Shown here: piece after piece, positions 7,290 to 14,445 of the stretch
How positions within the stretch are numbered: the first letter of the stretch is position 1
Layout: each line of letters opens with the position of its first letter
DNA from: Candidatus Effluviviaceae Genus I sp.
Lineage (GTDB): Bacteria > Joyebacterota > Joyebacteria > Joyebacterales > Joyebacteraceae
DNA length: 19,487 nucleotides
Direction: 5' to 3'
Assembly: GCA_016867725.1 (NCBI GenBank)
Contig: VGIX01000035.1
Coordinates: 1-19,487, forward strand
The notes under the pieces: model-generated
Seen by the model: the letters and a program-made list of their open reading frames with translations, nothing else
Databases searched by the model: none
Told to the model about the DNA's origin: nothing
Program-made: the position numbers and the translations under genes

Positions 7290-8282
7290 TCAGCCCGCCC
7301 AGCGCGAGCAGAGGATGGCGCTCTGTGGAAGGAAGGCGACATCGGGCGCGGAGCGCTCGACCATTCTCACGGCCGCTCTCCGCGCGAGGAAGCCCCTCGA
7401 CAGAAGCAGGGCGACCGCGGCGTGGTGCTGCCCGCTCACGCCCAGGTACAGGCTCGAGAAGCCGACGCGGGTCGCGCGGCGCCAGACGTGCCTGAGCAGC
7501 GCGTCCACTGCGGCCTCCTCGTCCGCGCCCGGCCGCACGGCCAGCGCGTGGAGGTACGCCCGCCCCGACGTGTCGTGCTCGCGGAAGGGCGCGGTCCTGA
7601 GCAGCGCGAACCCGTCCACGCGGCCGCCGCGCCCGAGCGACAGAAGCGTCTCCCCCACGCCGTGCTCGCGGTACGCCGCGACCTCGCGGGTGTGGTCGAG
7701 CCCCGGCCAGACGGCGTCGCCCACCTCGCGCACGCCGCCGAGCAGCCGCCTCCGCGACCAGGCGTCCTCGTCGTCCCACACGCGGCAGCCGTCCGGGAGC
7801 GGGCCGCTGAACCGGTCGGCCTCGCGGATGAGGGAGAGCTCGAGGACGAGCGTGGGCGCGCACGGCAGGAACCCCACGCGGGTGTACAGGCCGAGGTTGG
7901 CGCCGCTCTCCGGCATCGTCTCGAGGCCGACGGTGGCGGAGCGGTCGCGCAGATGCGCCACCGCCCGCTCGACGAGCCGGCGCCCGACGCCCAGGCCCTG
8001 AAGCTGCGTCGGCACGCCGAAGGTGCCGAACCAGCCGACGCTCCCCCACGTCCTCGTGAAGATGAACCCGGCGATGGAGCCCTCGCGCGCGACGGCGACG
8101 AAGTTCCCGTCGGGCTCGAACGACGTCGCGTACCGGAGCTCCTGCGGCGTCCGCTCGGCGAGCGCTTCCGTCTCGCGGCGGTGCGTCCGGTACCAGTCCG
8201 TGAAGACGCCGGCCTCGATCTCCGCGACCGCGGCCAGGTCGCTCTCGACCATCGTCCGGACGCTCAGCTCAAGCGACGACAC
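7290..8282 (-). CDS. GNAT-family N-acetyltransferase, probably two GNAT folds
   Basis: A 330-residue protein. The N-terminal half is a clear GNAT acetyltransferase: an opening MVESDLAAVAEIEAGVF segment, a beta-4 strand ending FGTFGVPTQLQGLGVG, and the acetyl-CoA pyrophosphate loop Q-x-x-G-x-G at Gln95-Gly100. The second half (about 165-320) looks like a degenerate GNAT repeat, with YLHALAVRPGADEEAAVDALL and a closing ALLLSRGFLARRAAVRM but no canonical loop. Tandem architecture with one live domain is common in the family. The substrate cannot be read from sequence. The GTG start is chosen because CCGGAGG (GGAGG complement at 8291-8295) lies 8 bases upstream; an ATG ten codons on lacks this. 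Last gene of the nine-gene minus-strand run. Confidence 0.88.
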   Translation of the reverse strand: MSSLELSVRTMVESDLAAVAEIEAGVFTDWYRTHRRETEALAERTPQELRYATSFEPDGNFVAVAREGSIAGFIFTRTWGSVGWFGTFGVPTQLQGLGVGRRLVERAVAHLRDRSATVGLETMPESGANLGLYTRVGFLPCAPTLVLELSLIREADRFSGPLPDGCRVWDDEDAWSRRRLLGGVREVGDAVWPGLDHTREVAAYREHGVGETLLSLGRGGRVDGFALLRTAPFREHDTSGRAYLHALAVRPGADEEAAVDALLRHVWRRATRVGFSSLYLGVSGQHHAAVALLLSRGFLARRAAVRMVERSAPDVAFLPQSAILCSRWAG

Positions 8283-8337
8283 GCCGATCCCCTCCGGAAG
8301 ATGCCGCGGGCCGCGGGGTGATCGCTCCCCCGCAGGC

Positions 8338-9021
8338 TCAACGCGCCTCGTGGTCTCTCTCCACGCGGTCGAAGACGTACCCGCCCGTCACGGCGCCCCA
8401 GACCTGCTCGCCCGACTCGTCGAAGCCGCGGTCCCACGTGACGAGCCCGTCGGGCGACAGCAGCACGGTGGACGTCGCGTACGCGGCGCCGCGCAGGTCG
8501 CTCGCGCAGCCACGTCCCTCCGTCCCGCCCTCGAAGGAACCGTCGGCGCGCGGCCGAAGGAGCACCTCGCACCCCTCGCGGAGCGACAGCGAGTCCGGGT
8601 TGAGAGCGTCGAACGCGTCCGGTCGGCCCCACGCCCCGACGAACCGCTCGGGCCGCGGGAGCACGTAGACGTCGCTTCTGACCTGCGCCCCGTCGTCCGT
8701 CACGCGGTACACGCGCTGGCGATATGGCCGCTCCTCGGCGCCTGCGACCGCCTGCTCGACGTAGAGCCACCTGCCGTCGTCCCGCCCGGCCCAGATGGGC
8801 GCCATCTCGAGCCTGATGTCGTAGTACGAGGAGTCGGCCTCCGCCTGGGCGCGGCTGCTGAACGAGCCTGCGAGGAGCCCCGCGACCCGATCGGCGAGCG
8901 GGGGGCCCCCGCCCACGCCAACGCCCGTGTCCGCGGGGGTTCCGTCGTCCCGCCCGGCCCCCGCTGCTGCCGCATGCAACGCCGCGAGAGCGAGGGCGCA
9001 CGCGACGACGCGAGCGCGCAT
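8338..9021 (-). CDS. Exported CpeT/CpcT-like protein
   Basis: A 227-residue protein with an N-terminal signal peptide (about 1-22). The CpeT/CpcT signature runs LLAGSFSSRAQAEADSSYYDIRLEMAPIW, then DGRWLYVEQAVAG, then RPYRQRVYRV, and near the end WDRGFDESGEQVWGA. In cyanobacteria the family includes bilin lyases that attach chromophores to phycobiliproteins. It is also widespread in bacteria without phycobilisomes, where its job is unknown. The signal peptide places this copy outside the cytoplasm, which argues against phycobilin attachment. ATG at 9021 follows a good GGAGGAGA site. It lies 25 bases after the GIN-domain gene, within a run of three exported proteins. Family firm, role unknown. 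Confidence 0.85.
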   Translation of the reverse strand: MRARVVACALALAALHAAAAGAGRDDGTPADTGVGVGGGPPLADRVAGLLAGSFSSRAQAEADSSYYDIRLEMAPIWAGRDDGRWLYVEQAVAGAEERPYRQRVYRVTDDGAQVRSDVYVLPRPERFVGAWGRPDAFDALNPDSLSLREGCEVLLRPRADGSFEGGTEGRGCASDLRGAAYATSTVLLSPDGLVTWDRGFDESGEQVWGAVTGGYVFDRVERDHEAR

Positions 9022-9046
9022 GGGTCTCCTCCCGTCGGTCCTTCCG

Positions 9047-9793
9047 CTAGATCTCCGTCCCGCGCGACCCGAGCGACTTCACGTCGCCCATGCCCGACAC
9101 GGACTTCGTCACCACCGGCTCGCCGTAGTAGGAGACGGAGCCGACGCCGCTCACGCGCGCCTCGAGCGTCTCGGTGGCCCAGATGACGGCGCCGCCGGTC
9201 CCGCTGATCCCCACGACCGCGGTGCGGCTCGCGAGGTCCGCCGCCTTGTACGAGCCCGCGCCGCTGATGGCGATCTCCTGCGCGCCCACGGCGCCGGAGA
9301 TCGCGATGTCGCCCGCGCCGCTCACGGCGACGGACAGCGACTCCGCCTTGAGGTTGCCGACGCTCACGTCGCCCGCGCCGGACACGGCGATGCTGAACGC
9401 CGCGGCCTCGACGGAGTCCGCCGTGACGTCGGCGGCCCCCGAGACCGCGATCTCCTCAAGGCTCGTGAACGAGACCGTGAAGGTGACCCCCTGTGTCGGC
9501 CTCGGGTTCGAGAGCTTCCCCTTCCCCGCCGTGTCGAGATAGAGCGTGCCGTCGCGCACCTCGGTGCGCACGCACGCCATCAGGTTGTCGTCCGTCTCGA
9601 CGACCACGCCCTCTTCGGCGCTGCGGACGAGAACCACGGTACCGATGCCGGCCGCCGCCACGCGTCGAAACCCCGTGGCGTCGCGCTTCTCGCTCACGAT
9701 GGTCCCGGAGCCCGGCAGGCCGCCGCCCACGACCCGACAGGCCGGGAGCGCCAGCATGAGAAGCGGCAGCATGAGAAGCGTCCAGCGTGCCAT
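9047..9793 (-). CDS. GIN-domain (DUF2807) lipoprotein, head-GIN adhesin-like
   Basis: A 248-residue putative lipoprotein: signal sequence MARWTLLMLPLLMLALPAC with lipidation Cys19 (Pro at -2 is unusual but tolerable). The GIN-domain beta-solenoid follows, visible as GFRRVAAAGIGTVVLV near the start and about eight recurring SGxG turns (VSGAAD, VSGAGD, VSGAGD, ISGAVG, ISGAGS, ISGTGG, VSGVGS, VSGMGD), many at intervals near 20 residues. The family is common in Bacteroidetes and relatives as surface or periplasmic proteins of unknown ligand. ATG at 9793 is preferred over an upstream in-frame GTG (9817) because AAGGAGG lies just before the ATG, inside the longer version. It lies 37 bases after the fasciclin gene, so the two lipoproteins are probably co-expressed. 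Confidence 0.87.
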   Translation of the reverse strand: MARWTLLMLPLLMLALPACRVVGGGLPGSGTIVSEKRDATGFRRVAAAGIGTVVLVRSAEEGVVVETDDNLMACVRTEVRDGTLYLDTAGKGKLSNPRPTQGVTFTVSFTSLEEIAVSGAADVTADSVEAAAFSIAVSGAGDVSVGNLKAESLSVAVSGAGDIAISGAVGAQEIAISGAGSYKAADLASRTAVVGISGTGGAVIWATETLEARVSGVGSVSYYGEPVVTKSVSGMGDVKSLGSRGTEI

Positions 9794-9830
9794 GCGAGAC
9801 CCTCCTTCCTGCTCCACATTGCCTCCTGCC

Positions 9831-10373
9831 CTACCGCGCCGGAGGCGTGAGCACCCTGTCGATCGCGTGGACGACGCCGTTTAAGGCCACGATGTCCGTC
9901 CGCGTCACCCGCGCGTCGTTGATCATCACCGTGGTGTCCTCGATGCTCACCCGTAGCTCCCGGCCGCTGACGGTCACCGTCGAGATGATGTTCGCGACGT
10001 CCGTCGCCAGGATCGTCCCGGGCACGACGTGGTACTGAAGGAGCGCCCTGAGCGCCTCGGCCTTCTCGGGTCTGAGCAGATCGTCCAGCACGCCGGGCGG
10101 AAGCGCCGCGAACGCGGCGTCCGTCGGCGCGAAGAGCGTGAACGGCCCGGGGCCCTTGAGCGTCTCGGCGAGCCCCGCGGCCCCGACGGCCTTCACGAGC
10201 GTCCCGAACGACCCGTCCGCCGCGGCGACTCCGACGATGTCGACCGCCTGCTCCCGAGGCGGCGTCTTGGTCGCCGGCTCGGGCGTCTTCCGCTGACAGC
10301 CCCCGAGGACCACCAGAAAGCCGATGGCCGCGACCGCGATCACAAGACCGTACAGCCTGCTTCGCGCGCGCAT
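9831..10373 (-). CDS. Fasciclin-domain lipoprotein
   Basis: A 180-residue putative lipoprotein with lipobox LGGC (Cys26) after a hydrophobic signal, a short Pro/Thr/Lys-rich linker, and one complete FAS1 domain (about 45-178). The H1 box is FTLFAPTDAAFAALP, the central motif is LLQYHVVPGTI, and the H2 box is ALNGVVHAIDRVL. FAS1 domains mediate cell-surface or matrix adhesion; single-domain bacterial forms are secreted or anchored. The ATG at 10373 is chosen because AAGGAGG lies about 10 bases before it; a GTG two codons earlier would sit only about four bases from that site. Neighbouring genes encode a threonine dehydratase upstream and a GIN lipoprotein downstream. Confidence 0.9.
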   Translation of the reverse strand: MRARSRLYGLVIAVAAIGFLVVLGGCQRKTPEPATKTPPREQAVDIVGVAAADGSFGTLVKAVGAAGLAETLKGPGPFTLFAPTDAAFAALPPGVLDDLLRPEKAEALRALLQYHVVPGTILATDVANIISTVTVSGRELRVSIEDTTVMINDARVTRTDIVALNGVVHAIDRVLTPPAR

Positions 10374-10406
10374 GCTCACCTGCCCTCCTTCCGCCGACCG
10401 GCGGCG

Positions 10407-11399
10407 CTACAGCACGAGCCGCCGGAACTCGGCCACGTCCACGTTCCCGCCGCACACGATGACGACGGCGTTCGCGCCGGGCACGCGGGCGACCGCGTCG
10501 CGCATCCGAAGGAGCCCGGCGACGGCGACGCCCGCCGCCCCCTCGATCACCAGCCTGTGCCTCTCGAACACGAGCCGCATGGCCGCGCGGATCTCGTCCT
10601 CGCTCACGAGCACCCACTCGTCGACGAGGGCCTTGCAGAGGTCGAGCGTGATGGCCCCGGGCTCGACGCCGCCGGCGGTCGCGTCGGACAGCGTCGGGCC
10701 GGACTCGAGGGAGACGATCCGTCCGGCCTTGACCGACTCGCTCATCACGGCGGACCGCTCGGGCTGGCACCCGATGACGGCGACCGGCTTCCTCCCGGAC
10801 TTGAGGAACCCCCCGACCCCCGAGATGAGCCCTCCGCCGCCCACCGACGCGAAGACGAACCCGACCGAGCCCATCTCGCGCATGAGCTCGACCGCGATCG
10901 TGCCCTGCCCGCCGACGACCTCGAGGTCGTTGTAGCCGGACACGTACGTCTGCCCTGCGGCGCCGGCCTCGGCCCGCGCGGCCACCTCGGTCTCCACGCA
11001 GTCGCGCCCGCGCGCCTCGGCGACGACGCCCTCGCGGGCGAGCGCCTCCGCCTTCTCGGGCCGCGCCGTCTCGGGTACGAAGACCCTGCAGGGGATGCGC
11101 AGGAGCCTCGCCGCGTGCGCGACGGCGAGGCCGTGGTTCCCCGTCGAGGCCGCGATGACGCCGCGCGCGCGCTCCTCGGGCGTCATGGCAAGCAGCCGGT
11201 TCACGGCGCCGCGGAGCTTGAACGAGCCCGTGATCTGCAGGTTCTCGAGCTTGAGAAGCACGTGCGCGCCGACCGCCGACGACAGGTCGGGAGACGGCTC
11301 GAGCGGCGTCTCGCGCACGTACCGGCGGATCCGCCGCTCCGCGCGCAGGACCGCGTCCTTCACGTCGAGCGAGAGCCGCGCTCCGTCCGCCCATGTCAT
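10407..11399 (-). CDS. Threonine/serine dehydratase-like PLP enzyme
   Basis: A 330-residue fold-type II PLP enzyme of the threonine dehydratase/serine racemase family, which catalyses deamination of L-threonine (or serine) to the 2-oxo acid plus ammonia. Visible motifs are the PLP-lysine segment ITGSFKLRGA (Lys61), the substrate loop STGNHG (85-90), and the phosphate-binding glycine loop SVGGGG (185-190). There is no C-terminal ACT-like regulatory domain, so it resembles the catabolic (TdcB-like) or short IlvA and serine-racemase forms rather than full allosteric IlvA. The start overlaps the preceding stop (ATGA at 11399-11396), indicating coupling to the acyltransferase gene. Exact specificity (Thr, Ser or hydroxyaspartate) cannot be settled here. 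Confidence 0.88.
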   Translation of the reverse strand: MTWADGARLSLDVKDAVLRAERRIRRYVRETPLEPSPDLSSAVGAHVLLKLENLQITGSFKLRGAVNRLLAMTPEERARGVIAASTGNHGLAVAHAARLLRIPCRVFVPETARPEKAEALAREGVVAEARGRDCVETEVAARAEAGAAGQTYVSGYNDLEVVGGQGTIAVELMREMGSVGFVFASVGGGGLISGVGGFLKSGRKPVAVIGCQPERSAVMSESVKAGRIVSLESGPTLSDATAGGVEPGAITLDLCKALVDEWVLVSEDEIRAAMRLVFERHRLVIEGAAGVAVAGLLRMRDAVARVPGANAVVIVCGGNVDVAEFRRLVL

Positions 11400-12121
11400 G
11401 TGTCGCGTCCCTCCGCCGCCGCGCCCGCGGCCAGCCGATCCGCCTCCGCCGTGAGGTCCGAGAGCGTCCGGTCGAGGTCCTCGGTGGTGAGCTGTCCCTG
11501 CGCCGCCGCCAACAGGGGCTCGCCGAGGACGATGACGCACCTCGAAAACGGCCGCGGCAGGAGGTATCGGTCCCAGGTCCCGGGGAGCGTCCACCCCCGC
11601 CGGGCCGCCGTCGCGACCGGCACGATGGGGCATCCGAGCTGCCTCGCGGCCAGGACGATCCCCGGCTTCGACCTCAGCGGCGGCCCCTTCGGCCCGTCCA
11701 CCGCGACCGCGACGGCATGGCCGTCCTCGACGGCCCGCCTCATCCCGAGGATGGCCTCGAACCCCCGCCGCCTGCGCGACGCGCGGATCGGCAGGTACCC
11801 CAGCCGCGCGAGCGTCCGCGCCTGGACCTCGCCGGCCCAGCTCACGGCGGTCACGATCGCGATGCCCCACGTCCTGAAGTTCGCGGCGAGCAGGAACTGC
11901 CTCCCGTGCCAGAACGCGAAGAGCACGCGGCGCGCGTCCACGCGTTCGAACGACGGGTGCTTCACCCACTCGACGCGGAGCGTCCGCGCGTGGAGCGCGA
12001 TGAAGCCCGACGCGAGGAGCGCGAGGAGCTCCAGGCACCACCGCGCCCTCGTCACGCGCCTGCGGAGCCTCCGCAGCGCCGAACGGCGCGGCCTAGACCG
12101 CTCCCCCCCAGAAGCGCTCAA
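11396..12121 (-). CDS. DUF374-type lysophospholipid/lipid A acyltransferase-like protein
   Basis: A 241-residue protein of the DUF374 branch of glycerolipid/lysophospholipid acyltransferases, probably an inner-membrane acyl donor for lipids or LPS. Typical motifs are LFAFWHGRQFLL (the family's WHGR), then LGYLPIRASRRRRGFEAI, then VAVDGPKGPPLRSKPGIV and CPIVPVATAA. One N-terminal hydrophobic segment (about 29-45) follows a very basic stretch. The TTG at 12121 has GGGAG five bases upstream and overlaps the mtgA end by 29 bases. A GTG at 12055 (codon 23) is an alternative that would remove the overlap, but its Shine-Dalgarno is 12 bases away. The position between mtgA and the dehydratase adds to the envelope flavour of this run. 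Confidence 0.82.
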   Translation of the reverse strand: MSASGGERSRPRRSALRRLRRRVTRARWCLELLALLASGFIALHARTLRVEWVKHPSFERVDARRVLFAFWHGRQFLLAANFRTWGIAIVTAVSWAGEVQARTLARLGYLPIRASRRRRGFEAILGMRRAVEDGHAVAVAVDGPKGPPLRSKPGIVLAARQLGCPIVPVATAARRGWTLPGTWDRYLLPRPFSRCVIVLGEPLLAAAQGQLTTEDLDRTLSDLTAEADRLAAGAAAEGRDT

Positions 12122-12809
12122 GGTACTCCCTGCCGCCGATCCGGTCCATGAACCGGAGGATGTTGTACGTCCGGCGCCTGAGGTAGTCGGACGGCCTGTC
12201 CGCGTGAAGCCGTCGCGGGCTGGGCAGCACGCCGGCGAGGAGCGCGGCCTCGTGCCGGGTGAGCTCGGACGGGTGCTTCCCGAAGAACTCCTGACTCGCC
12301 GCCTTGACGCCGAAGATGCCGTCCCCGAACTGCGCCGTGTTCAGGTACACCTCGAGAATGCGCCGCTTGGGCCACAGCGCCTCGATGAGGACCGTGTAGT
12401 ACGCCTCGAGCCCCTTCCTGACGACGTTGCGCCCCGGCCACAGGAACAGGTTCTTCGCAACCTGCTGCGAGATCGTGCTCGCGCCGCGGAGCCGCTTGCC
12501 GCGCTCGCGGTCCTCGATCGCCTTCTCCACGGACTCCAGGTCGAACCCGAAGTGCTCGCTGAACTTCTGGTCTTCGGCGGCGATGACGGCCACCTTCACG
12601 TGGTCCGAGATGTTGCGGTAGGCCACCCACTCGTACCTGAACCGGTACCCTTCCCTGGACCTCACGAGCTCCCCGACGCGGTCCTGCACCATGAACGCCG
12701 TCATGGGCGGCGGCACGACGAGGAACGCGAGCACCTGTGCGACGGTCACCGCGAGGAACCACTCCCCGACGCGCGCGAGCAGACGACCCGGCGGCACGCG
12801 GCAGCTCAT
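12093..12809 (-). CDS. mtgA: Monofunctional peptidoglycan transglycosylase
   Basis: A 238-residue glycosyltransferase family 51 enzyme that polymerises lipid II into glycan strands at the inner membrane. One N-terminal membrane helix lies at about 16-34. Motif 1 is AAEDQKFSEHFGFD with catalytic Glu79; motif 2 is GASTISQQVAKNLFLWPGR; motif 3 is RRILEVYLNTAQFGDGIFGV; then HEAALLAGVLPSPRRL. The length fits MtgA, and no transpeptidase domain follows. The ATG at 12809 overlaps the serpin stop (ATGA), so translation is probably coupled. Pairing a serpin gene with a cell-wall polymerase is not a combination I know. Confidence 0.93.
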   Translation of the reverse strand: MSCRVPPGRLLARVGEWFLAVTVAQVLAFLVVPPPMTAFMVQDRVGELVRSREGYRFRYEWVAYRNISDHVKVAVIAAEDQKFSEHFGFDLESVEKAIEDRERGKRLRGASTISQQVAKNLFLWPGRNVVRKGLEAYYTVLIEALWPKRRILEVYLNTAQFGDGIFGVKAASQEFFGKHPSELTRHEAALLAGVLPSPRRLHADRPSDYLRRRTYNILRFMDRIGGREYLERFWGGAV

Positions 12810-14026
12810 CCGCCGGCGCCCCCGGCGGCGGGGTCGACGAGACGCCCGATGAACAGCACGGCGCCGGTCTCCCGCTCGCGGATGAGAAAGAGGAACGGGT
12901 GGTCGGCGCGGAACTCGACGGCCTTCTCGGGCATCTCGAACGACGTCCTCGCCATGACGACCGCCGTCGCGGCCGCCGCCTCCGTGCCCTGCTCGTCAAC
13001 GTCCACGAAGGCCTTGTGGAACACGTCCGAGATGAAGATCTCGCCATCCTTCGCCATGCCGGTGAAGTCGGCCTGACCCGGATCGAACGCCGACGCCATC
13101 CCGAGCGCGCCGAGCGCCTGTTTGAGGGAGAAGCTCCTCTCGACTCGGAACCTCGGCAGCGAGAGCGCGACCCGGGCCGGCGCGAGCGACGAGGTCCACT
13201 CCGCCAGGGACTCGGCGGACAGCGCGGCCTCGACGGCGGCGAGCCCGTCCGTGGACCGTGGGAGCACGACGACCATGGAGACGGCGCCTCCGCGGTACGG
13301 GAGCTCGACGACCTGCGCGAGGTCGTTCTCGCCGTAGGCCATGGTCGCGGTCCGCCGCATCATGGGAACGGGCCGCTCAACGCCCGCGGCGACGTGGAAC
13401 GGCGCGTCCGAGGTTGCGTGTGCCTCGAACGGCTCCGCCCACGCGGCCTTGAGGTAGATCGCGTTGACGAGGACGAGCACGGTGAGCCGATCCACGGCGC
13501 CGGACGGGATGAGCTCGGCGATCTTCCCCTCGGTGCGCCCCTCGACCCACGCGTTGATCTCCTGCCGCGCCGCCTCCGCGGCCCCCACGAAGTCCGCGGG
13601 CTCAAGTCCCGCCTCGTAGAGCGACGTGACGAGCGACGCGTAGGATTCAAGGAGTGGGAAGGTCCGCTCGAGCCACAGACCGTTCGCGGTGCGGAGCGTG
13701 ATGGAGCCGTCGGCCTCGAGGGCCGCGAGGCGGCCGCGAAGCTCCGCGAAGGCGAGGTGGAGCCGCTCCTGCGGCAGCCCGAAGCGCAGGGCGGCGGCCA
13801 TGTCGGCTTCCGTCTGCGAGCGGGCGCCGGCGTAGGTCATCCCGAGCGCGGTCGAGACGGAGAGCGGCGAACAGAACAGGTTGCCCGGCTCCTGCGCCAG
13901 GACCCGGTAGAGGTCCACGGCGAACGCGGTGTTGCCGGCAACGAGTGCGGCGTCGTCGCCCTGAGCGGCGGGCACCGCAAGCACTGCGGCCGCCGCAAGC
14001 GCGGCGGACACGAAACGGAGGATCAT
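12806..14026 (-). CDS. Exported serpin with inhibitory-type hinge
   Basis: A 406-residue serpin with signal peptide (about 1-22, ending AAQG). Shutter and breach features are clear: NLFCSPLSVSTALGMTYAGA near the start, LVLVNAIYLKAAWAEPF in the middle, and HPFLFLIRERETGAVLFIGRLVDP at the end. The reactive-centre hinge is EQGTEAAAAT (Glu345 to Thr354), a textbook inhibitory hinge with small residues at P12-P9. Counting 17 residues from the hinge Glu puts P1-P1' at Thr361-Ser362, but a one-residue shift would make Arg360 the P1. Downstream loop length is a little longer than in alpha-1-antitrypsin, so P1 is uncertain. It should trap serine or cysteine proteases outside the cytoplasm. ATG follows AAGGAG. 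Overlaps mtgA by four bases. Confidence 0.92.
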   Translation of the reverse strand: MILRFVSAALAAAAVLAVPAAQGDDAALVAGNTAFAVDLYRVLAQEPGNLFCSPLSVSTALGMTYAGARSQTEADMAAALRFGLPQERLHLAFAELRGRLAALEADGSITLRTANGLWLERTFPLLESYASLVTSLYEAGLEPADFVGAAEAARQEINAWVEGRTEGKIAELIPSGAVDRLTVLVLVNAIYLKAAWAEPFEAHATSDAPFHVAAGVERPVPMMRRTATMAYGENDLAQVVELPYRGGAVSMVVVLPRSTDGLAAVEAALSAESLAEWTSSLAPARVALSLPRFRVERSFSLKQALGALGMASAFDPGQADFTGMAKDGEIFISDVFHKAFVDVDEQGTEAAAATAVVMARTSFEMPEKAVEFRADHPFLFLIRERETGAVLFIGRLVDPAAGGAGG

Positions 14027-14066
14027 GTCGGCTCCTTCCCCAGGCCGAACCTGCCGCCCGCGGCGG

Positions 14067-14246
14067 TCAGGGCTTGCTGCGGTCCCACAGAAGGGCCAGC
14101 GCGATCGCGATGAGCGCGATGTTGCCGGATGCCCTCGAGAACCCCTCCGGCCACACCCCCATGATGGGGCCGAAGAACACGGACACGACGGCCAGCACGA
14201 ACGCGACGGCGGCCAGCATGACGAGAATCCAGATGAAGCTCCGCAT
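14067..14246 (-). CDS. Small two-helix membrane protein, first gene of the minus-strand run
   Basis: A 59-residue protein, mostly two membrane helices (about 3-25 and 41-55) separated by FFGPIMGVWPEGFSRASGN and ending in WDRSKP. The ATG has a perfect AAGGAGG (14253-14259) six bases upstream, which decides the start; longer in-frame versions would reach back into the promoter. It is not a known family to me. It is the promoter-proximal gene, 40 bases ahead of the serpin gene. The strong ribosome site and location support a real small gene. Confidence 0.72.
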   Translation of the reverse strand: MRSFIWILVMLAAVAFVLAVVSVFFGPIMGVWPEGFSRASGNIALIAIALALLWDRSKP

Positions 14247-14283
14247 GGCATCCCTCCTTACGGTCCGGGCCCGTTCGGGGCAC

Positions 14284-14312
14284 ATTGTCGAACCGGACCG
14301 CCACCGAGTCAA
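14284..14312 (-). promoter_or_regulatory. Leftward sigma-70-type promoter for the nine-gene minus block
   Basis: On the minus strand, TTGACT (14312-14307, 5 of 6) is followed after exactly 17 bases by GACAAT (14289-14284, 4 of 6). The start point would be near 14277, giving a leader of about 30 bases before the small membrane gene. Downstream gaps are all 55 bases or less. Confidence 0.5.
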
Positions 14313-14332
14313 GCGCTTTGGCCCCGGGGGGT

Positions 14333-14361
14333 TTGACCGCCGGGCAGTGCAGGCGTATCAT
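14333..14361 (+). promoter_or_regulatory. Rightward sigma-70-type promoter for the phosphoesterase gene
   Basis: TTGACC (14333-14338, 5 of 6), 17-base spacer, TATCAT (14356-14361, 5 of 6). Transcription would begin near 14368. The only in-frame upstream GTG (14347) lies inside this promoter spacer and cannot be on the transcript, which bears on the start of the following gene. The two divergent -35 boxes are 20 bases apart. Confidence 0.6.
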
Positions 14362-14445
14362 GGAAACGGCCGCAGGCCACGGGGTTCAGGTTCGCACCGG
14401 ATCCCGAGGAAGCGCCGCGCGGCGGCACCCAACCCGGAGGCTCAC

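Noticed and set aside
8338-9021. Phycobilin lyase or photosynthesis link from the CpeT-like protein
   Set aside because: No phycobiliprotein or pigment gene is nearby, and the protein carries a signal peptide; the family is broad.
9160-9480. Repetitive DNA in the GIN gene as a possible repeat element
   Set aside because: The repeats encode the recurring SGxG turns of the beta-solenoid and are diverged at the DNA level, so they reflect protein structure and not a mobile or CRISPR repeat.
9794-9817. GTG at 9817 as start of the GIN lipoprotein
   Set aside because: It would include the AAGGAGG ribosome site in the coding region and add MEQEGGSR before a normal lipoprotein signal.
10374-10379. 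GTG at 10379 as start of the fasciclin lipoprotein
   Set aside because: Only about four bases from the Shine-Dalgarno; the ATG two codons later is better placed. The difference is two residues.
10391-10404. CCGCC-GACC-GGCGG hairpin between dehydratase and fasciclin genes
   Set aside because: Short stem, no T-run on either strand, and it sits inside an apparent operon; not enough to call a terminator or attenuator.
13945-14445. Upstream extension of the phosphoesterase frame, including GTG at 14347
   Set aside because: The extension overlaps the serpin and small membrane genes and the divergent promoters, and would bury the signal peptide behind a long basic segment.
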